64,000 nt of DNA from AV69 sp963742315. Its GTDB lineage: Bacteria > Verrucomicrobiota > Verrucomicrobiia > Chthoniobacterales > UBA10450. The number at the start of each line of letters is the position of its first letter. The first letter of the stretch is position 1. Made by a program: the position numbers and the translations under genes. Where the stretch lies: positions 7,441 to 71,440 of the forward strand of contig CAVULE010000008.1 of the NCBI GenBank assembly GCA_963742315.1, given 5' to 3'. Under the pieces are notes generated by a model. It did not search any database and was not told where the DNA came from. It saw nothing but the letters and a program-made list of their open reading frames with translations. This document shows positions 1-8,799 of this stretch, piece by piece.

Positions 1-1223
1 GTTGGAACGGGATCGAGCGAAACTATTCGTCAGGGGATGTGCGACGTTTGCAAGGCAGCTTCATCGTAGAGCACTCGCTTGCACGCCGCGGCGCGGAAAA
101 GCTTTGGGAATTATTGCACACCGAAGAATTTCTTCCGACCCTCGGCGCGCTAACCGGCAATCAGGCCGTGCAGCAGGTCAAAGCGGGATTGAAGGCGATC
201 TATCTCAGCGGCTGGCAGGTTGCGGCCGACGCCAATCTCGCCGGACAAATGTATCCCGACCAGAGTCTTTATCCGGCGAACAGCGTCCCGGCGGTAGTGA
301 AGCGGATCAACCAGGCGCTCCAACGTGCCGATCAAATCCATCATGCCGAGGGAAAGACCGACATCGACTGGTTCGCTCCGATCATCGCGGATGCGGAAGC
401 TGGCTTCGGTGGTCCGCTAAATGTTTTCGAATTGACGAAGGCAATGATCGAAGCCGGCGCGGCCGGGGTTCATTTCGAAGATCAGCTCGCGAGCGAAAAG
501 AAATGTGGACACATGGGCGGCAAGGTACTCCTCCCAACGCAACAAGCCATCACCCATCTCATTGCAGCGCGGCTTGCGGCCGATGTTTCCAATGTGCCGA
601 CCATCATTGTCGCGCGCACGGATGCGAACGCGGCGGCGTTGCTCACCAACGATGTCGATGAACGTGACCACGAATTCCTGACCGGGGAGCGAACAGCTGA
701 GGGATTTTATCGTGTGCGTGCTGGGCTGAATCAGGCGATTGCGCGTGGGATCAGCTATGCCGCTTATGCCGACATGGTCTGGTGTGAAACGAGCGAGCCA
801 AACTTAACTGAAGCGAAACGTTTTGCCGAAGCGGTGAAAGCAAAGTTTCCCGACAAGCTGTTGGCCTATAACTGTTCGCCGTCCTTTAACTGGAAAAAAA
901 AGATCGACAGCGCCACGATCGCAAGGTTTCAGCGCGAGCTCGGCGCGATGGGATACAAATTCCAGTTCGTCACTCTCGCGGGTTTCCACGCGCTCAACTA
1001 CAGCATGTTTCGGCTCGCGCACGGCTACAAAGAGCGCGGCATGGCAGCGTATTCGGAATTACAGGAAGCGGAATTCGCCGCAGAGGGCGATGGTTACACT
1101 GCGACCAAACATCAGCGCGAAGTCGGCACCGGTTACTTCGATGCCGTGGCTCAGGTCGTCGCGGGCGGGAAATCTTCAACCACCGCTTTGCGCGGCTCGA
1201 CGGAACAAGACCAGTTCCACTAA
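1..1223 (+). CDS. aceA: Isocitrate lyase, 5'-truncated by the window edge
   Basis: Isocitrate lyase cleaves isocitrate to glyoxylate and succinate, the first step of the glyoxylate shunt in the cytoplasm. The reading frame is open from base 3 and its first residues (WNGIERNYSS...) already match the family upstream of any start codon, so about 20 N-terminal residues lie outside the window; the GTG at 39 is internal. Family landmarks visible: YLSGWQVAADAN, YPDQSLYPANSVP, the active-site KKCGHMGG loop, ARTDA, and the closing GYTATKHQREVGTGYFD. The protein ends normally at 1223 with the enterobacterial-type tail GSTEQDQFH. The next gene, aceK, begins 11 bp later, which indicates an ace operon. 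Confidence 0.95.
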   Translation, partial: WNGIERNYSSGDVRRLQGSFIVEHSLARRGAEKLWELLHTEEFLPTLGALTGNQAVQQVKAGLKAIYLSGWQVAADANLAGQMYPDQSLYPANSVPAVVKRINQALQRADQIHHAEGKTDIDWFAPIIADAEAGFGGPLNVFELTKAMIEAGAAGVHFEDQLASEKKCGHMGGKVLLPTQQAITHLIAARLAADVSNVPTIIVARTDANAAALLTNDVDERDHEFLTGERTAEGFYRVRAGLNQAIARGISYAAYADMVWCETSEPNLTEAKRFAEAVKAKFPDKLLAYNCSPSFNWKKKIDSATIARFQRELGAMGYKFQFVTLAGFHALNYSMFRLAHGYKERGMAAYSELQEAEFAAEGDGYTATKHQREVGTGYFDAVAQVVAGGKSSTTALRGSTEQDQFH

Positions 1224-1234
1224 GTCGCTCCCGC

Positions 1235-3031
1235 ATGTCGCTGACCAGCAGCCCGATTTCGTCGGAACGCGGGGACCTGACCGACAGCCGACTAGCGGCG
1301 CTTTGCGCAGAAGCGGTCCAGCGCGCGTTCCTGGAATACGACGAGCGGTTTCGCGCAATCACGATCCGCGCACGTGAACGTTTTCTCGCACGCGATTGGC
1401 GGGGATCCTATGCAGATGCGGCGGAACGGCTGCGTCTTTATACGCGACACATGGAGACGCTGACGGAGCAGTTTAAAAAGATAATGGGCACGCGCCTCAG
1501 CGAACGCAGCGTCTGGACGGGAATGAAGGCAGTCTACTCATCGCTCATTGCACAATCACCGAAGCGCGAGATCGCGGAGAGTTTTTTCAACTCATTAACC
1601 CGGCGCGTTTTCGCGACGGAAGGCGTAGACCAGGCAATCGAGTTCGTCGACACCGATTTTGATGAAGCTCCGACCACACCGCTCGATAATCGTCGGATCT
1701 ATTCTGGTGCTTTGATTCACGAACTGCTCATCGCGAGCCTAACGGACCCCGCGACAGGTTTCGCAGGGGAGCATTGGTGCAACCTTGATGCTACCGCGCG
1801 ACTGGCGGGCGAACGTATTCAAGCGGCTTCCCGCGCATCCCAGCAAACGCCGGCAAACGGCACCCCGCGATTCGAAATGATTGGCAACATCTTCTATCGC
1901 GGCCGAGGTGCTTATCTAGTTGGACAGGCGTTTCGCGATAAAGGGGACAAGACGCCGGTCGCGATTGCGTTGTGCTTGCGGCACGAAAACGAAACCGGAA
2001 TTGATCTCGACGCGATCCTTATCGGCGAGACTGACCTGGCGATTTTGTTCTCTTTTACCCGCGCCTATTTCCGCGTCGACACGGAATGTCCATATGAACT
2101 GGTGCGCAGCTTGCGCGAACTCATGCCGCGGAAACGTTTGATCGATCTCTATAATGCGGTCGGCTACCATCGGCACGGCAAGACGGAGTTCTACCGAGAT
2201 TTCGTCCGTCATTTGCGTAACTCGAACGACCGGTTTGTCGCGGCCGAAGGCGCGCGCGGGATGGTGATGCTTGTGTTTACGCTTACGAGCTATGACGTCG
2301 TCTTCAAACTCATTAGAGATCACTTCGATTATCCGAAGGAAAGCACGCGTGCGGAGGTGATGCGGCGTTACCGGCTCGTCTTCGAACACGATCGCGCTGG
2401 GCGTCTGGTGGAAGCGCATGAGTTCGAGCATTTACGCATCGCCCGCGATCGGTTTGACCCAGCGCTGCTTGAGGAGCTGTTGCGCGACACTTGTTCAATT
2501 GTGCGGTTGGAAGGCGACGACGTCGTGATCGCTCACGCTTACGTGGAACGTCGCATCCGTCCGCTAAATCTCTTCTTCCTCGAAGCGGATAAGGCGTCAG
2601 TGGAAGCCGCGGCGCGCGATTATGGCCGGGCAATCAAAGACCTCGCCGCATCAAACATTTTTCCAGGCGATATTCTGACGAAAAATTTCGGCGTGACACG
2701 GCATGGTCGCGTCGTCTTCTATGATTACGACGAACTTTGTTTCCTAACCGACTGCAATTTTCGCGACATGCCGCAGCCGACCACGCCCGAACAGGAAATG
2801 GCGGCCGAACCCTGGTTCTCGGTTCGGGAAAACGACATTTTCCCGGAAGAGTTTCCTCAGTTCCTAAGCTTGCCTGGTTCGGCGCGCACGAGTCTATTTG
2901 AGCGGCACGCCGATCTTTTTTGCGCGGCCTATTGGCGCGGCATACAGGAGAAACTGCGGGCGGGCGAGTTGCCCGAAGTGTTTCCTTACCGTGCCGACCG
3001 AAGGCTCACGAACACTCGAGTTGCCGCCTAG
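1235..3031 (+). CDS. aceK: Isocitrate dehydrogenase kinase/phosphatase
   Basis: AceK phosphorylates and dephosphorylates isocitrate dehydrogenase and so sets carbon flow between the TCA cycle and the glyoxylate bypass. The 598-residue product is close to the usual 570-600. The nucleotide-binding segment ARGMVMLVFTL followed by SYDVVFKLIRDHF is present, and the NIFPGDILTKNFGVTRHG and FYDYDE block supplies D479 and D497, equivalent to the catalytic and metal-binding D457 and D475 of the E. coli enzyme. The C-terminus AAYWRGIQEKLRAGELPEVF is also typical. It lies 11 bp behind aceA, so cotranscription is likely. No strong Shine-Dalgarno is visible before the ATG. Confidence 0.95.
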   Translation: MSLTSSPISSERGDLTDSRLAALCAEAVQRAFLEYDERFRAITIRARERFLARDWRGSYADAAERLRLYTRHMETLTEQFKKIMGTRLSERSVWTGMKAVYSSLIAQSPKREIAESFFNSLTRRVFATEGVDQAIEFVDTDFDEAPTTPLDNRRIYSGALIHELLIASLTDPATGFAGEHWCNLDATARLAGERIQAASRASQQTPANGTPRFEMIGNIFYRGRGAYLVGQAFRDKGDKTPVAIALCLRHENETGIDLDAILIGETDLAILFSFTRAYFRVDTECPYELVRSLRELMPRKRLIDLYNAVGYHRHGKTEFYRDFVRHLRNSNDRFVAAEGARGMVMLVFTLTSYDVVFKLIRDHFDYPKESTRAEVMRRYRLVFEHDRAGRLVEAHEFEHLRIARDRFDPALLEELLRDTCSIVRLEGDDVVIAHAYVERRIRPLNLFFLEADKASVEAAARDYGRAIKDLAASNIFPGDILTKNFGVTRHGRVVFYDYDELCFLTDCNFRDMPQPTTPEQEMAAEPWFSVRENDIFPEEFPQFLSLPGSARTSLFERHADLFCAAYWRGIQEKLRAGELPEVFPYRADRRLTNTRVAA

Positions 3032-3095
3032 TTGTGGCGCGCGGTTGGGAGCTCGATTTGAACCAAATGGCCTCTGCTGTCACAGTCGACCGACC

Positions 3096-3383
3096 ATGCC
3101 AGCGTTGATCTTCGATCTTGACCGCACCCTCGTGGACACCGCCTCCGCTCACGTCATCGGGTGGGAGCGCGCCTTTAACGGATTAGGGCTCACGATCGAA
3201 GCCTCGCCAATTCATCGCCGAACCGGCGCGTGTCACGGTTTATCTACACGGACAGTCGCGCGAGAATCGGGACGGCTGCTCACACCAGCGGAAGCGGAGT
3301 CGCTCGCGTGCCGTCAGGGTGAGCTTTTTGAAAACGTTCTGTCCAAACGCCGCAGCGCACAAAGCGCGACGCCTAATAAATAA
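3096..3383 (+). pseudogene. Truncated HAD-superfamily hydrolase remnant
   Basis: The 95-codon frame opens with MPALIFDLDRTLVDT, which contains the HAD motif I (DxDxT) with its nucleophile and acid/base aspartates, and continues into the start of a helical cap (SAHVIGWERAFNGLG...ACRQGELFENVL). It then breaks off where a phosphoglycolate-phosphatase-like protein should continue with motifs II-IV, and reads into unrelated sequence up to a stop at 3381. With only the first ~80 residues left it cannot form an active HAD fold. It sits 64 bp after aceK and just before the ferredoxin. It is best read as a 3'-deleted gene; expression of a short peptide cannot be excluded. Confidence 0.6.
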
Positions 3384-3391
3384 GTTTGCTT

Positions 3392-3712
3392 ATGGCCCAT
3401 GTCGTTACCAGTAAATGTGTGGGGTGCAAGTTCACCGACTGCGTGACGGTGTGCCCCGTCGCCTGCTTTTATGAGGTGGAAAATCAACTTCTCATTCACC
3501 CACAGGAGTGCATCGATTGCATGGCTTGCGTGGATGAATGCCCAGTCCACGCCATCTACGCCGAAACGGACGTCCCGCCCGAGTTTCAATCAGACATCGA
3601 ATTAAACGCGACTGAGGCCACACGGGTGCAAGAGTCGGGTCAGGCTGCTATTGAGACGAAAAAGGATCCCCTGCCCACCGCCGCAGCCAGAAAAGCGGAA
3701 TTGGGTTATTGA
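3392..3712 (+). CDS. fdxA: 7Fe-type ferredoxin (FdxA family)
   Basis: Small cytoplasmic electron carrier of 106 residues, very like the Azotobacter FdI/FdxA family. The N-terminal half shows C9-x2-C12-x4-C17-x3-C21-P, and the second half CIDCMACVDECP, the pattern that binds one [3Fe-4S] and one [4Fe-4S] cluster. The C-terminal tail with TKKDPLPTAAARKAELGY matches the family's usual KKDPLPDA-type extension. The ATG at 3392 gives the canonical MAHVVTSKC start and is preferred over a TTG two codons upstream. It begins 8 bp after the HAD remnant. Its redox partner is not apparent from the neighbourhood. Confidence 0.9.
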   Translation: MAHVVTSKCVGCKFTDCVTVCPVACFYEVENQLLIHPQECIDCMACVDECPVHAIYAETDVPPEFQSDIELNATEATRVQESGQAAIETKKDPLPTAAARKAELGY

Positions 3713-3772
3713 ATTAGTTATCATCGGGCCGAATCGCTCTTTAGGGGCGACGCAAGCCCATTCCTAGTCCAC

Positions 3773-4882
3773 ATGAACACCCAGTTTCCCGTCGAGCGCA
3801 TCCTGCTTGGTCCCGGCCCAAGTCCTGTTTCGTCGCGCGTGCTGCGCGCCCTCGCGGCGCCCACTCTCGGTCATCTCGATCCGCAGTATCTGGCCATCCT
3901 CGACGAGACCTGCGAAATGCTGCGCCAGATTTTCCAGACGAAAAATGCGCTGACCTTTCCCGTGAGCGGTACCGGCATGGCGGGAATGGAATGTGTCGCC
4001 GTGAACCTGATCGAGCCCGGCGACGAGGTCATCGTCTGCGTGAACGGCGTCTTCGGCGGACGCATGAAGGACGTGATGGAACGCTGCGGCGCGACCGTGC
4101 ATGCGATCGAAGTTCGCTGGGGCGATGTTTTTTCTCACGAGCAAATCGCCGCCGCGCTGGAGCAGCATCCGAAGAGCAAACTCGTCGGCATCGTCCATGC
4201 AGAAACCAGCACCGGCGCGCACCAGCCGCTCGAAGGACTGGCAAAACTGGCGCACGCGCGGGACGCGCTGCTCATGGTGGACGCGGTCACGAGCCTGGGC
4301 GGCCACGAATTGCGAGTGGATGATTGGGAGATCGATGCGATCTACAGCGGCACGCAGAAATGCCTGAGTTGTCCACCCGGCCTCGCGCCGGTGAGCTTCG
4401 GCGGGCGCGCCCTTGCGAAAATGGACGCGCGAAAAACGAAACCGCAGTCGTGGTATCTCGATGTCTCGATGCTGCGCAAATACTACACCGGCGCCGGTGG
4501 GGGGCGCGTTTACCATCACACCGCGCCGATCAACATGACCTACGCTCTGCGCGAGGCGCTGGCCATCGTCCTTGAGGAAGGACTCGACAACCGCATCGCG
4601 CGCCACGGAAAAATGCACCAGCGATTACGCGCCGGACTGGAAGCGATGGGCTTGAGTTATATCCCGAAACATTCGTTGCACACACTGAACTGCATCAACA
4701 TTCCCGCCGGCGCGGATGATGCCGCTGTGCGGAGGCGTCTGCTCGATGAATACGGTATCGAGATCGGCGCAGGCCTCGGCGTGATGGCGGGCAAAGCCTG
4801 GCGCATCGGCCTCATGGGTCACGGCTCGACCGTGCGCAACGTGGCTCTCGTCCTCGCTGCGCTGCGGGAAATTTTAGGTTAG
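3773..4882 (+). CDS. Class V aminotransferase, alanine/serine-glyoxylate type
   Basis: PLP-dependent enzyme expected to transaminate glyoxylate to glycine using alanine or serine. The 369-residue protein starts LLGPGPSPVSSRVLRALAAPTLGHLDP, the family signature, and carries GTGMAGME for PLP phosphate contacts, MVDAVTSLGG with the PLP-contacting aspartate, and the Schiff-base lysine K196 in SGTQKCLSCPPG. The neighbouring aceA makes glyoxylate, so context supports a glyoxylate-consuming role; donor specificity cannot be read from the sequence. It converges with the operon ending at 4916, and the 33 bp between them show no clear terminator. Confidence 0.88.
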   Translation: MNTQFPVERILLGPGPSPVSSRVLRALAAPTLGHLDPQYLAILDETCEMLRQIFQTKNALTFPVSGTGMAGMECVAVNLIEPGDEVIVCVNGVFGGRMKDVMERCGATVHAIEVRWGDVFSHEQIAAALEQHPKSKLVGIVHAETSTGAHQPLEGLAKLAHARDALLMVDAVTSLGGHELRVDDWEIDAIYSGTQKCLSCPPGLAPVSFGGRALAKMDARKTKPQSWYLDVSMLRKYYTGAGGGRVYHHTAPINMTYALREALAIVLEEGLDNRIARHGKMHQRLRAGLEAMGLSYIPKHSLHTLNCINIPAGADDAAVRRRLLDEYGIEIGAGLGVMAGKAWRIGLMGHGSTVRNVALVLAALREILG

Positions 4883-4915
4883 TTGGTGGACGCGGAAAAG
4901 CCGACAAAATTTTCA

Positions 4916-7471
4916 TTAATACTTCAGGCAATCGATTAGCTGCCCGCGGCTAGCAAGCTTCGTCTGAAACACCGTTCGTGCCGCGCTCAGGTATTGCAGC
5001 GTGTTCTGCTTTTCCTGCGCGCTGTTGTAATCGCTGCGCGCGGTTGCGCCGGCGATGACGCGATCTAGCCAGCTGACAAAATAGGTCGCATCCTCCGGCG
5101 AGCGCGGCGCCTGCCGATCTACCGTTATGTAGATCGGACTGGTGCTGGCATAGGGATAGATGTCTTGCACCTTCGGGTCGGCGTGCTCGTTCCATGCGCG
5201 CAGGATTAGCCAACCACTGACAGGAATCTCAATCTTGCCATTCACGTCAGCCTGTGTGCGTGCTCCATCAGGGCGATGACTTGCGATCACGCGACCGTTG
5301 AAGATCACCTCGAAGTGATCGATTGCCACGATTGAACGCAGAGATGCGTGGTACGGCAGTGTCGTTGCCTTGGCGAGCGCAATCTGATCACCGGGATGCT
5401 TGCCGTCCAAATCCAAACCGAGCAAGGGGCCATTACTCACGAAGGTCCGGCCGTCCTTCAGGCCTGAGTGCAGCTTTTCCGGCGTGACCTCTCCGATAAT
5501 GCCGATGAATACCCGATTCATGCCTACCGGGCCGCGCAACGAAGCGTAGTTCGCCATCGCATCGGTCCCTGCGCCGGCTGGGAGACGAAAACCAAGATTG
5601 AGCAGGCGATACCAAATGTCGGCGCTGGAGCGGTGATCGGAGAAACCCACCAGTTCGTAATAATCGGCGTTGCCCAGGGCAACATCGGCCGGCAAGGCAT
5701 TACTGAGTTCGAGATCTTTGCCGGGGTTGACCGGCCCATCAAATGGATGCGCATATCCGACCAAACCATGCTGCGCGTGGGCCAGGGCAGCGATCACGCC
5801 ATTGTGCGGATATGGACTGGAAAAGGCCGATTCCCGATAGGAGGAAAAATCCGGGGTCAGGAAATGATCATCCAGGTCCAGCAGGCCCAGATGTCCCCAA
5901 TAACTGCTGTGAAATTCCTGTGCTTGCATCAGCAGCACGTTGTCCTTACGCAACGGCTTGGTAGTGAACTGCGCGACGTCCGGAACGCGCTCTTCCTTGT
6001 TGACGATCAGATTGTAGACTGCATCCAGATGTTCGGCACGTGCCTGTTCGATCAAATTCTGAGGAGTGTTGTGATAGTGCCCACCATAATTCATGTGGAC
6101 GTGCAGGTCGGCGCTGGCGAAGTGACCGTATTGAGCCGGCAAACGCAATGGTTCGAGCGAGATCGTTGAGGTATTGCCTTTTGTCGTGATGGCGACATTT
6201 CTTTCCGCAATCGCGTAGTCGAGGCCGTGAGAGACCTGCACCCGCGCGTCGCCAATCGGTAGGATCAGAGTGCATTCACCCGGGCAGTGGAAGTAGTGGT
6301 TTTCAAACGCCTGAAGGCTGCGATCAAAGCCGTCGTCGGCATGCATCCAGGCATTGTCGGGCGCATAAGCACGCCCGTCGGCAGCAATAACACTCACTCG
6401 CGCCGGCACTCTTTTGCCGTGCTCGTCGCGCACACTCAGCTGGAAGCGGCCGACATCCTTTAGGTAATGCCGTTGCGTGGCCTTGATGCGAGTTCGCGCG
6501 CCTCCAACGATCTCCTGAATCCAGAGCGAGGTATTGCCTTCTTCGTTGCTGATGTAGCCAATCAGGCTGCCGTCCGGCGAAAAGCGTGCCTCGGTTCGAT
6601 CGAACTCACCGAAGGTCAACGGCAACGGTGCCGCACCCTGCATGGTCGTCAGCCAGAGCTGTTGCCACTGGCGGCCGTGATAACTGCTAAACAAGACCCG
6701 CCGGCCATCCGGTGCGACCTGAGGCTGCGCGCGCCACGCTGTTTCTTCGCTGAAGATTTTTTTTAGATCTTCGGGCGCGTTCACTGCCACTGACCAGATA
6801 TCGCCAGTTCCATAAGCCACTTCCCGATTCGACACGAACAAGAGGCGCTGACCATCAGGCGTCCAAGAAGGATTGATCGCGTGGTCGGTGGGCGCGTAGT
6901 AGTAGCGATAGATAGCACTCGTGTGCTCAGGCACCAAACGTTTCGAGGGGCTCAATCGATCATCAGCGATCTCTGCCACGTAAAGGTTGAAATGGCCGCT
7001 GTCAGCGGTGGAAACGAAGGCCACCTGACGGTCATCCGGTGAATAGCGCGGCTCGAGATTGATATCGCCACGCGACGTGAGCGCGACTTCCTGGCCGGTT
7101 TGCAGATCGAGCTGCCACAACTCGATAGCGTCGTTCTGGTAGCGAGTGAATATAATATGTCGACCATCATGCGACCAATCCGGCTGGTAGTCGTAGCCTC
7201 CCGCGTGGGTGAGTTCTCGCGCCTCGTCACTACCGATGATCTGGCGCCAGAGCGAACCGCCCATGCTGTAGACCAGCTCCTTGCCATCGGGCGAAAATGT
7301 CAACGCCGATGGGCCGCTGGTCAGCTGGGGCAGATACATTTCACGGTAGTAATAATTGTGCGGCAGCTGAATTTGCGCAGCCACGGGCTTGCGCTCAGCC
7401 AGAACCGGCAAGGCAGAGATTAATAAGAGGCCAGCCAGCAGGATCCTGTGCTGGCGCCCGGTCATTCCCAT
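4916..7471 (-). CDS. Exported TolB-like propeller fused to CehA/McbA-type PHP hydrolase
   Basis: The 851-residue product begins with a signal peptide (MGMTGRQHRILLAGLLLISALPVLA), then WD40-like TolB/PD40 repeats to about residue 350 (SPDGKELVYSMGGSLW, SHDGRHIIFTRY, SPDDRQVAFVST, SPDGSLIGYISN). The second half resembles CehA/McbA metallohydrolases of the PHP fold: ADLHVHMNYGGHYHN, AHAQHGLVGYAHP and PAGAGTDAMANY offer metal-binding His/Asp residues. Such enzymes hydrolyse esters and amides. The start at 7471 was chosen because it restores the signal peptide and because the stop of the upstream aminotransferase overlaps it (TAATG); the open frame continues to 7633 but that part is unlike protein. 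As last gene of the operon it may release the operon's substrate in the periplasm (inference). Confidence 0.82.
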   Translation of the reverse strand: MGMTGRQHRILLAGLLLISALPVLAERKPVAAQIQLPHNYYYREMYLPQLTSGPSALTFSPDGKELVYSMGGSLWRQIIGSDEARELTHAGGYDYQPDWSHDGRHIIFTRYQNDAIELWQLDLQTGQEVALTSRGDINLEPRYSPDDRQVAFVSTADSGHFNLYVAEIADDRLSPSKRLVPEHTSAIYRYYYAPTDHAINPSWTPDGQRLLFVSNREVAYGTGDIWSVAVNAPEDLKKIFSEETAWRAQPQVAPDGRRVLFSSYHGRQWQQLWLTTMQGAAPLPLTFGEFDRTEARFSPDGSLIGYISNEEGNTSLWIQEIVGGARTRIKATQRHYLKDVGRFQLSVRDEHGKRVPARVSVIAADGRAYAPDNAWMHADDGFDRSLQAFENHYFHCPGECTLILPIGDARVQVSHGLDYAIAERNVAITTKGNTSTISLEPLRLPAQYGHFASADLHVHMNYGGHYHNTPQNLIEQARAEHLDAVYNLIVNKEERVPDVAQFTTKPLRKDNVLLMQAQEFHSSYWGHLGLLDLDDHFLTPDFSSYRESAFSSPYPHNGVIAALAHAQHGLVGYAHPFDGPVNPGKDLELSNALPADVALGNADYYELVGFSDHRSSADIWYRLLNLGFRLPAGAGTDAMANYASLRGPVGMNRVFIGIIGEVTPEKLHSGLKDGRTFVSNGPLLGLDLDGKHPGDQIALAKATTLPYHASLRSIVAIDHFEVIFNGRVIASHRPDGARTQADVNGKIEIPVSGWLILRAWNEHADPKVQDIYPYASTSPIYITVDRQAPRSPEDATYFVSWLDRVIAGATARSDYNSAQEKQNTLQYLSAARTVFQTKLASRGQLIDCLKY

Positions 7472-8799
7472 TATCGAGCCATTGCTTCGATCAGGGCGGC
7501 CTCCAGCAAAGTGATTGCCTCGTCCACCTGCGCAACCGACACCATCAGTGGCGGCATGAAGCGCACCGTACTCTGCCCACAGGAGAGTAAAAGCAGTCCT
7601 CGATGAAATGCATGCGTGATCACGGTATGACACGAAAATTTGCAGGGTTTCCGGCTGGCTCGATCGCTGACCAACTCCATGCCGATCATTAGTCCTTTGC
7701 CACGAACTTCCCCGATCACTTGGTGCCGTGACTGCAACTCGCGCAAGCGGTCCATAAAATAAGCGCCGACTTTCTCGGCGTTGGCAGCGTATTCGCGTTC
7801 AACCAGGTCGAGTGTCACCAACGCCGCCGCGCAACATAGCGGATTGCCACCGTAAGTGTTCGCATGCGCGCCGGACTTCCATTGTTGCATGATGCTTTTC
7901 TTAGCCACTACCAGACCGATCGGCAGGCCCGAGCCAAGGCCCTTGGCCAGCGTCATGATATCCGGCTGCACATTCCAGTGCTGACAGGCAAACATCTTGC
8001 CGCTGCGACCTATGCCTGTTTGCACTTCATCGAAAACCAACAGAATGCCGTGCCGATCGCACAGTTGGCGCAAGCCCGCCAGAAATCCATCGGGCGGTAC
8101 GATGTAGCCACCCTCGCCCTGAATCGGCTCGATCAGGATGGCGGCGACTTCGCTGGCCGGCACGTTGCTGACGAACAAGCCGTTCTCGATATAGTCAAGT
8201 ACGGCCTGACCTTGATCCTCGCCCGCGAAGAGCGGATGGTAAGGATTCGGAAACGGCACGTGGGTGACGCCCGGCATCGTCGCGCAGCCCTGCTGCTGGG
8301 TTTGCTTACTGGCGGTGAACGCCAGCGAACCCATCGTGCGCCCGTGGAAACCGCCGAGAAAGCCGATGAATCGCGAGCGTCCACTGACATAGCGCGCCAG
8401 TTTCAATGCGCCTTCCACCGCTTCCGTGCCGGACTGGCAGAAGAAACTCAGCACCGGCTCCCCCATCGGTGCCAGTGCATTGATCCTTTCGGCGAGGGCG
8501 ACTTGCCCTTCATGCCAGTAATCAGAAGAAATGTGCAGAAACCGATCTGCAGCGTCTTTGATGGCCTGAACCACCTGCGGGTGTGAATGGCCGGTGCTGC
8601 AGACGGCAATGCCAGCGGCAAAATCCAGAAAACGATTGCCGTCAACGTCCCAAACTTCGACACCGCGCCCGTGCGACATCACGAACGGGTGCTCGCGCGG
8701 ATACGAGGGCGATACTACTTCGGCATCGCGGGCCAGGAGTGCCCGCGCTTTAGGTCCTGGCAATTCAGTTCGGATGGCGGGATGGCTCTGCTTGTTCAT
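7471..8799 (-). CDS. Class III aminotransferase, 4-aminobutyrate aminotransferase-like
   Basis: PLP-dependent fold-type I aminotransferase of 442 residues, of the kind that removes a terminal amino group to give an aldehyde. Landmarks are SGTEAVEGALKLAR for PLP phosphate, FHGRT, the PLP aspartate D257 in VFDEVQTGIGR, and the Schiff-base lysine K286 in MTLAKGLGSGLP. It resembles GabT/PuuE-type enzymes, but the amino donor cannot be assigned. Its ATG overlaps the CoA-transferase B stop as ATGA at 8796-8799, and its TAA overlaps the hydrolase start, so translation is coupled on both sides. The operon holds a second class III aminotransferase at its head. Confidence 0.88.
   Translation of the reverse strand: MNKQSHPAIRTELPGPKARALLARDAEVVSPSYPREHPFVMSHGRGVEVWDVDGNRFLDFAAGIAVCSTGHSHPQVVQAIKDAADRFLHISSDYWHEGQVALAERINALAPMGEPVLSFFCQSGTEAVEGALKLARYVSGRSRFIGFLGGFHGRTMGSLAFTASKQTQQQGCATMPGVTHVPFPNPYHPLFAGEDQGQAVLDYIENGLFVSNVPASEVAAILIEPIQGEGGYIVPPDGFLAGLRQLCDRHGILLVFDEVQTGIGRSGKMFACQHWNVQPDIMTLAKGLGSGLPIGLVVAKKSIMQQWKSGAHANTYGGNPLCCAAALVTLDLVEREYAANAEKVGAYFMDRLRELQSRHQVIGEVRGKGLMIGMELVSDRASRKPCKFSCHTVITHAFHRGLLLLSCGQSTVRFMPPLMVSVAQVDEAITLLEAALIEAMAR

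Noticed and set aside
2..661. 219-codon plus-strand frame at the window start
   Set aside because: Arg/Gly/Ser-rich shadow in another frame of aceA, which is clearly the real gene.
3764..4618. Long minus-strand frame opposite the aminotransferase
   Set aside because: Antisense frame with no family features; the plus strand encodes a full class V aminotransferase.
5468..6169. 233-codon plus-strand frame inside the hydrolase gene
   Set aside because: Antisense to conserved PHP/propeller sequence and without recognisable motifs.
7864..8586. 240-codon plus-strand frame opposite the GabT-like gene
   Set aside because: His/Arg-rich shadow frame, typical of antisense to GC-rich genes.
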